14,663 nucleotides of DNA from Treponema sp. (GCA_031257715.1 JAIROE010000238.1:1-14663), one strand, 5' to 3'. Counted from the stretch's first letter, positions 7,711-14,663 are shown. The notes: generated by a model not told the origin, from the letters alone. Made by a program: numbers and translations.

Positions 7711-8459
7711 AAAAAAAGATGTTATGCCTTTTTTACATCGTGTTATTATTGTCCTGTAATGACGCTGAGAATAAAGATGTTCTTACCTATGAAGATCTTC
7801 AAAAAGATACGGATGAGCTGAACCCCAAGGGCACCTATTTCTGGGACGAGTTTGGCCGGTACCAGAATTTGTATAACCTGCAAGGGAAGGAGGCGGAAAT
7901 ATTGGGGCGCTGGATTGGAATGGAACAGCCTATGGGCGGTTTTTATTTTTACCCCAACAGACTGTTTGTTATAAGCTTTGGTGAATTTGAATACAGAGAA
8001 GACAGTACAAAATACCTTAAAAGAGGGCTTGGCATATGGTATATCAGGAACAACATGCTGATTGTGAAAATATATGGATTTGACAAGGTGACCAGAGGAA
8101 AGGAGAGAACGGATGAACAGCATGAATATGTGATGGTAACTCCGTATGAGGTACAATTGATAGACACCAGAGATATTTATTCTGTCGGGTACACAAAAAA
8201 ACCTTTTAGGGAATTTGCTTTTCCCGGAGAATTAAGAAGGCAGATAAGGGATCCGGCCAAGATAAGACAAAAGGGACGCATGGTAAGGGATCTTTATTCA
8301 ATTTTTGTAATTACGGATTCCGGCAAGTCGGAGAAATATTACGGCCTGTTTAAGTATGTTCCGGAAATGGCGGAAAACAATCTTACCGGGCTTGATATTG
8401 TAACAAATCCCGCTCTTGTTTATAAATATTTTGCAAGGTATATTGTCCCGGGGACCTGA
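7707..8459 (+). CDS. Putative lipoprotein, candidate immunity protein for the upstream toxin
   Basis: The gene encodes 250 residues. The GTG start at 7707 shares four bases (GTGA) with the stop of the giant gene. I prefer it to the ATG at 7719 because it supplies three Lys before the hydrophobic core, giving MKKKMLCLFYIVLLLSC with a lipobox ending at C17. The mature protein should therefore be a lipoprotein anchored facing the periplasm or cell surface. The body has motifs typical of beta-rich lipoproteins: GRW at 67-69, GGFYFYPNRLFVISF at 77-91, and GIWYIRNN at 109-116. I recognise no named family. Its codons and AT-rich base use match the 3' end of the giant gene rather than the rest of the window. 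Position, overlap and predicted location fit an immunity factor against a peptidoglycan-targeting warhead. An accessory role for the giant protein is the alternative. Confidence 0.85.
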   Translation: MKKKMLCLFYIVLLLSCNDAENKDVLTYEDLQKDTDELNPKGTYFWDEFGRYQNLYNLQGKEAEILGRWIGMEQPMGGFYFYPNRLFVISFGEFEYREDSTKYLKRGLGIWYIRNNMLIVKIYGFDKVTRGKERTDEQHEYVMVTPYEVQLIDTRDIYSVGYTKKPFREFAFPGELRRQIRDPAKIRQKGRMVRDLYSIFVITDSGKSEKYYGLFKYVPEMAENNLTGLDIVTNPALVYKYFARYIVPGT

Positions 8460-8477
8460 TCTATTGGGGACTTTTTT
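8445..8477 (+). terminator. Weak candidate terminator at the convergent junction
   Basis: GTCCC (8445-8449) can pair with GGGAC (8467-8471) across a 17-base loop, followed directly by six T (8472-8477). The left arm lies inside the last codons of the lipoprotein gene. The 5-bp stem and large loop make this a poor terminator, but it is the only hairpin plus T-run I see at the end of the + strand unit. The rest of the 8460-8543 gap holds no convincing terminator for the opposing accA transcript. Confidence 0.25.
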
Positions 8478-8543
8478 GTTTTCTCCAGTAAAACCGGATA
8501 CGACGGCGGGGATAAAACCTGATATGTGATGTCCGCAAAACCG

Positions 8544-9467
8544 CTACTCTTCCCGCCAGTGTCCTGCCTTGCGTATCTTCTGGTTGCGATAACGGACCAG
8601 GACGGACGGATTGCGCGAACACAGGTCGCTGATGTCACGGGTCAGGATTTCTTTGATGGACCGCGCCGCGGCGTCCGGGTCCGTGTGGGCGCCGCCGGGA
8701 GGCTCGCTGATGATTCCGTTAATCACCTTGAACTGGAGGAGATCGGAACTGGTGATGCGGAGCATGACCGCCGCGTCTTTTGCCCTAGTTGAGTCACGGA
8801 GCAATATTGAGGCGCAGCCTTCGGGACTTATGACGGAATAAATAGCGTTTTCCAGCATGTAGATTTTGTCGCCGACGGAAATGCCGAGGGCGCCGCCCGA
8901 ACCTCCCTCGCCTATGATGACGCAGATGACGGGCGTTCTGATTTGGCTGAAGTCACGGAGATTACGGGCTATGGCTTCGCCTATTCCCCTTTCTTCCGCG
9001 CCGAGGCCGGGATAGGCGCCCGATGTATCCACAAAGGTGATGATGGGCCGCCGGAATTTTTCGGCTTGGTGTGCGAGGCGCAGCGCCTTGCGGTAGCCTT
9101 CGGGGTTTGCCATTCCGTGATTGCGGAACATGTTTTCCTTGAGGGTCCTTCCCTTCTGGTTGGCAAGGACGGTAACAGGTCTTCCGTCAAGAAAAGCAAG
9201 CCCGCCTATAACGGCAGGATCATCGACAAAGGCCCTGTCGCCGTGAAGTTCGATAAAACCGTCGAAAATGCGGCTGATATAATCCATGGCGTAGGGCCGT
9301 TCGGGGTGACGGGCAAGTTCCACCCGTTTCCAGGTTGTCTCGGCTCTGGAGCCGGCGTCTATCTTCACCTCAATTTCTTCAAACTCTTTTGCGGCGTCTA
9401 TTCCCGACTCCTGCGCAAGCTGTCTTAGTTCTTCAAGCCTGCGGCGCAGTTCCGCTGTTTCCGTCAT
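8544..9467 (-). CDS. accA: Acetyl-CoA carboxylase carboxyltransferase subunit alpha
   Basis: The 307-residue product is close to the usual length of about 320. With AccD it forms the cytoplasmic carboxyltransferase that moves the carboxyl group from biotinyl-AccB to acetyl-CoA, making malonyl-CoA. After an N-terminal helical region (about 1-45) comes the crotonase-like fold. It contains LANQKGR (101-107), DTSGAYPG (147-154), GEGGSGGALG (186-195, oxyanion-forming glycines) and YSVISPEGCASIL (210-222), all hallmarks of AccA. The ATG start at 9467 is preceded by GGAG with 7 bases of spacing, and shares ATGA with the accD stop. This is the last gene of the operon. The TAG stop faces the convergent lipoprotein gene 84 bases away. 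Confidence 0.97.
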   Translation of the reverse strand: MTETAELRRRLEELRQLAQESGIDAAKEFEEIEVKIDAGSRAETTWKRVELARHPERPYAMDYISRIFDGFIELHGDRAFVDDPAVIGGLAFLDGRPVTVLANQKGRTLKENMFRNHGMANPEGYRKALRLAHQAEKFRRPIITFVDTSGAYPGLGAEERGIGEAIARNLRDFSQIRTPVICVIIGEGGSGGALGISVGDKIYMLENAIYSVISPEGCASILLRDSTRAKDAAVMLRITSSDLLQFKVINGIISEPPGGAHTDPDAAARSIKEILTRDISDLCSRNPSVLVRYRNQKIRKAGHWREE

Positions 9468-10273
9468 TGTTTTACTCCGGGATGTGAATGGAGATCGATA
9501 AGCGATGAAATGACGCGCCGCTGATCGCTGCGCCTGACGATAAGATCAACGAATCCCTTTTCAAGCTGAAATTCCGCCTGCTGAAAGCCTTCGGGAAGCG
9601 TCTGCCGTATTGTTCCTTCAATAACGCGCGGACCGGCGAATCCAATGAGCGCGCCGGGTTCGGCCATGGTAACATCGGCAAGCATTGCAAAGGATGCGGT
9701 AACGCCGCCTGTTGTAGGATCGCAGAGGACTATGAAAAAAGGCGCGCCTGACCTGTCGAGTTCCGCCGCGGCGCTTGATGTCTTTGCCATCTGCATGAGT
9801 GAAAAAATTCCTTCCTGCATGCGCGCGCCGCCTGAATTTGTATAAATGATCACGGGGATTTTTTCTTCCGCGCCTTTAAGCATGGCGCGGCTGACTTTTT
9901 CTCCTACCACCGATCCCATTGAGCCGCCCATGAATTTAAAGGACATGAGCGCGAGGATGACGGGCTTTCCCTCTATTTCGCAGGTGCCTGTGATCACGGC
10001 ATCCTTCATCCGCGATTTGACTTCCGCTTCGGAAAGTTTTTCTTCGTATCCCGCAAGATCTATCGGATTGATGGATGAAAGATTTGAGGAAAATTCCCTG
10101 AAGCTGCCGGGATCGACGAGATAGCGGAGCCGTTCAAGAGGTTCCATGCGGTAATGGTAACCGCAGTCCGGGCAGGTCTTGACAGCCTCTTCAATGGTTT
10201 TGGCGTCATGCCGGGCGCCGCAGCCGGGACAGGCGTCGGGATGTACCGGCGCGGATATTTGTGTCTCAGGCAT
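9464..10273 (-). CDS. accD: Acetyl-CoA carboxylase carboxyltransferase subunit beta
   Basis: The 269-residue product is the beta partner of AccA in the carboxyltransferase. The N-terminus has a four-cysteine zinc ribbon, C15-x2-C18 and C34-x2-C37, typical of bacterial AccD. The catalytic core follows: FMGGSMGSVVGEKVSRA (114-130), TNSGGARMQEG (145-155), a TTGGVTASFAMLAD stretch (187-200), and GFAGPRVIEGTI (211-222), which help form the acyl-CoA and biotin sites. It is somewhat shorter than the E. coli protein (about 304), mainly at the C-terminus. The ATG start lies inside the 3' end of accC (8-base overlap), and the stop overlaps the accA start by 4 bases, so alpha and beta subunits are made from adjacent coupled genes. 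Confidence 0.97.
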   Translation of the reverse strand: MPETQISAPVHPDACPGCGARHDAKTIEEAVKTCPDCGYHYRMEPLERLRYLVDPGSFREFSSNLSSINPIDLAGYEEKLSEAEVKSRMKDAVITGTCEIEGKPVILALMSFKFMGGSMGSVVGEKVSRAMLKGAEEKIPVIIYTNSGGARMQEGIFSLMQMAKTSSAAAELDRSGAPFFIVLCDPTTGGVTASFAMLADVTMAEPGALIGFAGPRVIEGTIRQTLPEGFQQAEFQLEKGFVDLIVRRSDQRRVISSLIDLHSHPGVKQ

Positions 10274-11588
10274 GCTCCTCCTCCTTCATGATCTTTTCAT
10301 AGAATGAAGTTCCGAAGTTTCCGGAACGGAATGTTTTGTCCGCAATGATTCTGCGCTGTTCATCGCGGTTTGTTTTTATCCCTTCGATGCGGAGTTCAGA
10401 AAGCGCCCGGTCCATTCTTGCAAGAGCCCTGTCACGGGTGGGCCCGTGGACGATGAGCTTTGCCGCCATGGAATCGTAATGGGGCGGAATTGTACAGCCC
10501 GCATACAGAAACGAATCGAAGCGGGTTCCGGGGCCTCCGGGAACATCGATGCGGCTTACCGTTCCGGGGGTCAGTGCATTGATGCGGCATTCCATCGCCC
10601 AGCCTTCGCCGTGAATTTTTTCAGGGTCAATTTCCATGCGGCCTTCGGTACAGGCGAGTATCTGCTGCCGTATGATGTCTACGCCGGTGACAAATTCGCT
10701 CACGGGATGTTCCACCTGTACGCGCGCGTTCACTTCCATAAAATAAAAATTGCCGTCTTCGACAAGAAACTCAATGGTTCCCGCTCCCCGGTATTTAAGC
10801 GCACGGAACATCATGATGGCGCCTTCCGACATCCGGCGGCGCATCGCGTCATTGACGCCGGGAGAGGGACTTTCCTCTATCAGTTTCTGGTGGCCGCGCT
10901 GGACGGAACAGTCCCGTTCCCCGAGAATTGCGACGGCGCCGTTTCCATCGGCAAGAATTTGAAGTTCAACATGACGGGGATTTTCAAGATAGCGTTCAAT
11001 GAAGACGCGGCCGTCCGCGAAATTCGATTCCGCTTCCCTGCCTGCGATAGCGAAGTTTTCCGCAAGTTCCTTTTCGTTCCGTACTACGCGCATCCCTTTT
11101 CCGCCGCCGCCCGCCGCGGCTTTTATGATTACGGGAAAGCCCAGATCCTTTACTGCGGCAAGCGCCGCCTTTGGATCGGCGACCGTTTCCTCCGTTCCCG
11201 GCGTCACCGGAAGGGCGAAACGCCGCGCCGTATCCCTCGCCCTTATCTTGTCGCCGAGCAGTTCCAGCGTTTCGGGATCGGGCCCAATGAAGGTGAATCC
11301 CTTCTCACGCACGAGGCGCGCGAAGGCGGCGTTTTCCGAAAGGAAGCCGACTCCCGGATGCAGGGCCCCGCATCCTGAACCGGCGGCGGCCATGATGAGG
11401 TTTGCGCCTGCGAGGTAACTCTGCGACGAAGGAGGCGGGCCTATGCAGATCGCCCTGTCGGCAAGCTTGACATGGAGGCTTTCCCTGTCGGCGGTGGAAT
11501 AAACCGCTACGGTCTCTATTCCCATTTCGCGGCAGGTCCGTATGATGCGCACCGCAATCTCGCCCCGGTTGGCAATGAGGATCTTCAC
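10266..11588 (-). CDS. accC: Biotin carboxylase subunit of acetyl-CoA carboxylase
   Basis: The 440-residue product is near the normal 445-450. It is an ATP-grasp enzyme that carboxylates the biotin on AccB using bicarbonate and ATP. Visible landmarks include the N-terminal ILIANRGEIAVRIIR (3-17), the glycine-rich ATP lid KAAAGGGGKGMRVV (156-169), RDCSVQRGHQK (225-235, catalytic-region His at 233), and MEVNARVQVEHPVSE (284-298), which carries the Glu, Asn and Arg needed for metal and carboxyl transfer. QRGHQK differs from the QRRHQK of E. coli. The GTG start at 11588 shares GTGA with the accB stop and has only a weak upstream purine run, so translation is probably coupled to accB. No frame damage is seen. 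Confidence 0.97.
   Translation of the reverse strand: MKILIANRGEIAVRIIRTCREMGIETVAVYSTADRESLHVKLADRAICIGPPPSSQSYLAGANLIMAAAGSGCGALHPGVGFLSENAAFARLVREKGFTFIGPDPETLELLGDKIRARDTARRFALPVTPGTEETVADPKAALAAVKDLGFPVIIKAAAGGGGKGMRVVRNEKELAENFAIAGREAESNFADGRVFIERYLENPRHVELQILADGNGAVAILGERDCSVQRGHQKLIEESPSPGVNDAMRRRMSEGAIMMFRALKYRGAGTIEFLVEDGNFYFMEVNARVQVEHPVSEFVTGVDIIRQQILACTEGRMEIDPEKIHGEGWAMECRINALTPGTVSRIDVPGGPGTRFDSFLYAGCTIPPHYDSMAAKLIVHGPTRDRALARMDRALSELRIEGIKTNRDEQRRIIADKTFRSGNFGTSFYEKIMKEEEHA
10280..10286 (-). promoter_or_regulatory. Ribosome binding site of accD inside accC
   Basis: On the minus strand AAGGAGG is followed by six bases and the accD ATG at 10273. The motif is built from the Lys-Glu-Glu codons at the end of accC, so one stretch serves as both coding sequence and a near-consensus Shine-Dalgarno site. 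It fixes the accD start ahead of the zinc ribbon. Confidence 0.75.
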
Positions 11589-12055
11589 AGACGCTTCACT
11601 TCAAAAAGAGCCTGCCCGTATTCAACCAGATCCCCGCCGGCCGCCTTTACCGAAATGATCTCACAGTCGAATTCGGCTTCCAGATGGTTCATCATTTTCA
11701 TTGCCTCGAGTATGCAGAGGGTTTCGCCGGCCTTTACCCTGCTGCCTGCCCTGACAAAAGGCGGCGCGTCAGGTCCCGGCGCGGCGTAAAAAGTCGCCAC
11801 AATGGGGCTGGTGATTAATTCCCCTTCCGCTTCCGCGCCGGTATGCGCGCCGCCTTCTCCCGGACCAAAACCGGGATGTGCCGCACCTCCACTCTCTCCC
11901 GCCGCGCCGCCTGTTTCCGGGAAAAACCCCGCGTTCCGGGTAAAGGCCGCGTCTTTTCTTAAAATCAGACGGCTTGTTCCGTCATAAAGATCAAGTTCGG
12001 CAATGTTCGAATCATTGAATTTATCGGTCAGGGCAAGAATCAGTTTGTCATCCAT
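11585..12055 (-). CDS. accB: Biotin carboxyl carrier protein of acetyl-CoA carboxylase
   Basis: The 156-residue product carries biotin between the AccC and AccD/AccA active sites. The short N-terminal region (1-34, DKFNDSNIAELDLYDG) matches the usual AccB start. A Gly-, Ala-, Pro- and Glu-rich flexible linker (about 47-78) leads to the biotinyl domain. Its target site is ILEAMKMMNHLEAEF with K120 as the biotinylated lysine, and TSPIVATFYAAP (82-93) opens the domain. Translation could begin upstream in the same frame, but that would overlap fabV. I chose ATG at 12055 because the protein then begins like its relatives. The ribosome site is weak (AAGGG, 10 bases away). The gap from fabV is 13 bases. 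Confidence 0.95.
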   Translation of the reverse strand: MDDKLILALTDKFNDSNIAELDLYDGTSRLILRKDAAFTRNAGFFPETGGAAGESGGAAHPGFGPGEGGAHTGAEAEGELITSPIVATFYAAPGPDAPPFVRAGSRVKAGETLCILEAMKMMNHLEAEFDCEIISVKAAGGDLVEYGQALFEVKRL

Positions 12056-12068
12056 AATTATTTTTCCC

Positions 12069-13286
12069 TTAATTGATACGGAGCGGGTCCGTATCCTTTT
12101 CATAATCAACCCCTTCCACGTCAAAGCCATGGACCTCAAGAAAATCATGCCTGAAACCGGCCGCGTCCGTGGCGGTAAGGATAGTGTCTCCGGTGACGGA
12201 ATCCATGCGGGCCAGGGTTTCCCTCTGAACATCCTCCCGCATTTCCCAATCGTCGAGCCTGATTCTCCCTTCGCCGTCTACGGGCACTTTGGAAGGATCC
12301 GCGTCCGCCCCGGCGGAATAGAGCCTGTCGCGGTAGAGCCGCGCGATCTGTTCGATGCACCCCTCATGAAATCCCTTCTCTTTCATCACCCTGAAGAGGC
12401 ATGAAACATAAAAGGGGATGATGGGAATCACCGCGCTGGCGCGCGTTACGAGCGCCTTGTTCACCGAAACCCATGCGCGGCGATCCGAACCGGCAAAGCG
12501 CCTGTTGATGCCGCGGCAGGCGCGTTCCAGATCTTCTTTGGCCCGCCCTATGGTGCCGTTTTTGTAAATGGCCCACGAAAGTTCCGGCCCTATGTAGGTG
12601 TAGGCCACGGTGCGGGCGGCGGGGGAAAGCACGCCGGCCCCCTCAAGCGCATCTATCCAGAGTTCCCAGTCTTCGCCGCCCATGACCTTGACCGTATTGG
12701 CGATTTCCTCTTCCGTCGCGGGCTCCGCGCCGGCGGTGATAAATTTCGCCGTCATCATGTCTATGGTTTTCCCCGAATAGGCTTTTCCTGTCGGCTTGAT
12801 TACCGACCTGTACGTTACGCCTGTTTTCGGATCGGTTCTTACCGGAGATGCGAGTGAGTAGATCACAAGATCGATTTGGGGAGGAATGCCCTCGGCAATC
12901 TCCCTTACGGCGGCGATTGCTCTTTCTTTCATCGCATCGGAGAAGGCGTCTCCATCAAGCGTTTTGGAGAGGAGGGAGGCTTTTGCCGCTTCGGTATCAA
13001 AAGTGAGATTGTTGTACCAGCCGGGGGTTCCCGGTTTTGATTCGGAGGCGGGTTTTTCGAAGGAGATTCCGACGGTAGCCGCCCCGTAACCGAACGCGGC
13101 GCAGATGCGGCTTGCAAGCCCGTAACCCGTGGAACATCCTATGACAAGGGCGAGCGCCGGTTTTTTGGTTTCCGTTCCCGCCAGGGCTTTTTTGGCGTAT
13201 TCAATCTGCCGCCGCACCACCGCGGCGCATCCCGCGGGATGGGAATTGATGCAGATGTTGTTTCGTACCATTGGCTTTATGATCAC
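12069..13286 (-). CDS. fabV: Trans-2-enoyl-ACP/CoA reductase, FabV (Ter) family
   Basis: The 405-residue product catalyses NADH-dependent reduction of the trans-2 double bond, the last step of each elongation cycle. The start is GTG at 13286, giving MIIKPMVRNNICINSHP, the standard family N-terminus. A longer frame from 13361 is not used. The Rossmann segment LVIGCSTGYGLASR is at 47-60, IYSLASPVRTDP at 142-153, and the family's catalytic Tyr-x8-Lys is Y241 to K250 in YKNGTIGRAK. VNKALVTRASAVIP lies downstream. The length fits the Treponema denticola enzyme (about 397). FabV proteins are monomeric members of the short-chain dehydrogenase superfamily and are known to resist triclosan. In this operon an ACP-linked role is likely, though crotonyl-CoA reduction cannot be excluded. 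It overlaps fabZ by four bases (GTGA). Confidence 0.96.
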   Translation of the reverse strand: MIIKPMVRNNICINSHPAGCAAVVRRQIEYAKKALAGTETKKPALALVIGCSTGYGLASRICAAFGYGAATVGISFEKPASESKPGTPGWYNNLTFDTEAAKASLLSKTLDGDAFSDAMKERAIAAVREIAEGIPPQIDLVIYSLASPVRTDPKTGVTYRSVIKPTGKAYSGKTIDMMTAKFITAGAEPATEEEIANTVKVMGGEDWELWIDALEGAGVLSPAARTVAYTYIGPELSWAIYKNGTIGRAKEDLERACRGINRRFAGSDRRAWVSVNKALVTRASAVIPIIPFYVSCLFRVMKEKGFHEGCIEQIARLYRDRLYSAGADADPSKVPVDGEGRIRLDDWEMREDVQRETLARMDSVTGDTILTATDAAGFRHDFLEVHGFDVEGVDYEKDTDPLRIN

Positions 13287-13720
13287 CGCGGCGCTCCTTC
13301 CCCGCTTCCCACGAGGCACATCCATTCGGCTTCGGCGGCGGGTTTCCCGTCCACATAACATCTGCCCGACTGCCTTATCATCTTCGCCGAGACCCTGAGG
13401 TTGACAATCTCCGATCTGACCTCGTCGCCGGGCCGCACCTGCAGGCGGAATTTTACCTTGTCTATTGTGGCAAGAAAGAAGAGGTCGCCGCCGCCAAGTA
13501 TGCCGAGCCTGCGCAGCCCCGCTCCGCCCGACTGCGCCATTGTCTCAACGAGGATCACGCCGGGCACGACAGGGTATTGGGGGAAGTGCCCCCTGAAGAA
13601 AAATTCACTTTCGGCAAATACATGCCGCGCCGTTATCGTGTCCTTTTCGGCGCTGATGATTTCGTCGACAAAAAGGAAAGGCGCGCGGTGCGGCAGCAAT
13701 TCCATTATTTCATCATTCAT
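13283..13720 (-). CDS. fabZ: 3-hydroxyacyl-ACP dehydratase
   Basis: The 145-residue hotdog-fold protein removes water from 3-hydroxyacyl-ACP to give trans-2-enoyl-ACP, the substrate of the FabV encoded next. The family signature is clear: LLPHRAPFLFVDEI (8-21), then FFRGHFPQYPVVPGVILVE (41-59) with catalytic H45 and E59, and MAQSGG (61-66). This HFP...PGV...E pattern and the length indicate FabZ rather than the isomerising FabA. The frame stays open to 13840, but I place the start at ATG 13720. It has GGAG six bases upstream, lies 13 bases after fabF, and yields the normal N-terminus. The C-terminal tail overlaps the fabV start. Confidence 0.96.
   Translation of the reverse strand: MNDEIMELLPHRAPFLFVDEIISAEKDTITARHVFAESEFFFRGHFPQYPVVPGVILVETMAQSGGAGLRRLGILGGGDLFFLATIDKVKFRLQVRPGDEVRSEIVNLRVSAKMIRQSGRCYVDGKPAAEAEWMCLVGSGEGAPR
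13294..13299 (-). promoter_or_regulatory. Ribosome binding site that fixes the fabV GTG start
   Basis: AAGGAG on the minus strand lies seven bases ahead of the GTG at 13286. It sits inside the fabZ coding end and supports this start over any upstream ATG in the same frame. Confidence 0.75.
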
Positions 13721-13733
13721 GATACGCTCCGTT

Positions 13734-14663
13734 TTAATATTTTTTGAAGGCCACGGCCCCGTTGTGCCCGCCGAATCCCAGCGAACCCGAAACGGCCGCG
13801 CCGATGTCGCCATACTGAACCCTGTTCGGCACATAATCAAGATCGCATTCAGGATCGGGGTTGTCCAGATTTATCGTCGGCGGGTAAAACCCTTCGCGGA
13901 TGGCGAGTATGCAGGCGATTGCCTCAAAACCGCCCGAGCCGGCGACGCAGTGGCCGGTCATGCTCTTTATGCTTGAAATCTTCATCCTGTAGGCGTGATC
14001 CCCAAAGGCGTACTTGATCATTCTTGTTTCGGTGGGATCGTTTATCTCCGTGGAAGTTCCGTGGGCGTTGTAGTATCCGACTTCTTCCGGCGCCAGTCCC
14101 GCGTCTTCAAGGGCAAGCCTGATGGCCCTGCCGCCCCCTTCTCCCGACGGGACGGGGGAGGTGATGTGGTATGCGTCGGCCGTCGCCCCGTATCCCGCGA
14201 ATTCCGCGAGAATCAGCGCTCCCCGTTTCTTCGCGTGATCTTCGCTTTCGAGGATCAAAATCCCCGCGCCTTCACCCATGACAAAGCCGTCCCTGCCGGC
14301 GTCGAAGGGACGGGACGCCTTTTCCGGCGTGTCGCAGCGTTTTGTCGAAAGTGCCTTGAGCACCTGAAAACCCCCTATGCCGAAGGGAACTATGCAGGCC
14401 TCGGTACCGCCGGAGACGACTACATCGCAGCGGCCGCTTCGTATCAGGTCCATTCCCTGTCCAAGCGCGTCGGTTCCCGAAGCGCAGGCCGTCACCTGTG
14501 TATAGGCGGGTCCTTCTATGCCGAAGAGGATGGAGACGTTTCCCGCCGCCTCGTTTGCTATCATGAGGGGGATGGTAAGGGGCGGCATGCGCCTGGGTCC
14601 CTGATAAAAGAGCTTGCGGAACGCTTCGCTTGTGATCTCGAAACCGCCTATGCCGTTTCCCAG
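13734..14663 (-). CDS. fabF: 3-oxoacyl-ACP synthase II (5' end truncated by window edge)
   Basis: The frame is open through base 14663, so only the last 309 residues are present. Alignment of motifs with E. coli FabF implies about 102 N-terminal residues are missing. It condenses malonyl-ACP with a growing acyl-ACP. The thiolase-fold catalytic triad is intact: Cys in TACASGTDALG (fragment residue 60), His in NAHGTST (201) and His in SIKSMTGHCVAGSGG (238), with the supporting Lys at 233. MGEGAGILILE (129-139) and the C-terminal SGSLGFGGHNGAVAF (292-306) are also typical. GHCVAGSGG replaces the more common GHLLGAAGG. The ATG at 14588 would remove 25 conserved residues and is not the true start. 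It is the first operon gene visible here; the promoter is beyond the edge. Confidence 0.95.
   Translation of the reverse strand: MGNGIGGFEITSEAFRKLFYQGPRRMPPLTIPLMIANEAAGNVSILFGIEGPAYTQVTACASGTDALGQGMDLIRSGRCDVVVSGGTEACIVPFGIGGFQVLKALSTKRCDTPEKASRPFDAGRDGFVMGEGAGILILESEDHAKKRGALILAEFAGYGATADAYHITSPVPSGEGGGRAIRLALEDAGLAPEEVGYYNAHGTSTEINDPTETRMIKYAFGDHAYRMKISSIKSMTGHCVAGSGGFEAIACILAIREGFYPPTINLDNPDPECDLDYVPNRVQYGDIGAAVSGSLGFGGHNGAVAFKKY

Noticed and set aside
8943..9428. Open frame of 161 codons on the + strand
   Set aside because: It is antisense to accA, with no ribosome site or family pattern.
10446..11378. Open frame of 310 codons on the + strand
   Set aside because: It lies entirely opposite accC, whose motifs are intact. 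High GC makes long antisense frames common, and its translation shows no recognisable domain.
12056..12232. Longer AccB N-terminus starting at 12232 or 12103
   Set aside because: It would overlap the fabV coding end, and the usual AccB N-terminal helix begins at ATG 12055.
13287..13361. Longer FabV N-terminus starting at 13361
   Set aside because: The extra 25 residues are Arg-rich and lie inside fabZ. The family N-terminus begins at the GTG at 13286, which has a good ribosome site.
13721..13840. Longer FabZ N-terminus starting at 13840
   Set aside because: It would overlap fabF by more than 100 bases and adds residues absent from FabZ proteins. ATG 13720 has GGAG at proper spacing.
13401..13976. 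Open frame of 191 codons on the + strand
   Set aside because: It is antisense to fabZ and fabF, and low-complexity Arg/Ser/Pro-rich as expected of a shadow frame.
1..14663. tRNA or rRNA genes, CRISPR array, insertion sequence ends or attachment site
   Set aside because: I saw no regularly spaced repeats, no transposase frame, and no RNA-gene-like stretch. The only non-coding DNA is a few short gaps.

Overview
The window looks like a chromosomal piece of a spirochaete, most likely a treponeme of the gut-dwelling kind. The clues are a trans-2-enoyl-CoA reductase (FabV/Ter) very like the Treponema denticola enzyme as I remember it, a spirochaete-style lipobox on a small lipoprotein, and a giant secreted helical protein of a type I associate with Leptospira and Treponema. 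The organism is an inference. No rRNA, tRNA, CRISPR array or insertion sequence is visible.

The window has two blocks that converge on an 84-base gap (8460-8543). The left block (1-8459, + strand) holds one open frame of about 2,570 codons that is cut by the left edge, followed by a 250-residue lipoprotein gene that overlaps it by four bases (GTGA). The giant protein has a signal-peptide-like start, a very long helical body that includes an array of six evenly spaced tryptophans, a hydrophobic Ala/Gly-rich stretch, a conserved-looking GHEAGRDG segment, and a C-terminal domain that reads like a papain-fold (NlpC/P60 or CHAP-like) amidase with Cys and His in the expected places. Base composition falls sharply near 6480-6620 and stays low through the last 370 codons and the lipoprotein gene. 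Together this suggests a polymorphic toxin with a replaceable C-terminal warhead and a matching lipoprotein immunity factor. That is the most novel content of the window, and its function is inferred.

The right block (8544-14663, - strand) is a tightly packed type II fatty acid synthesis operon, transcribed right to left: fabF (5' end off the window), fabZ, fabV, accB, accC, accD, accA. It encodes all four acetyl-CoA carboxylase subunits (malonyl-CoA supply) plus the condensing, dehydrating and final reducing steps of elongation. The junctions have 13-base gaps or 4- to 8-base overlaps, so the genes are probably co-transcribed and translationally coupled. The ketoreductase (fabG), fabD, fabH and acyl carrier protein genes are not in the window. 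The operon promoter must lie beyond the right edge.
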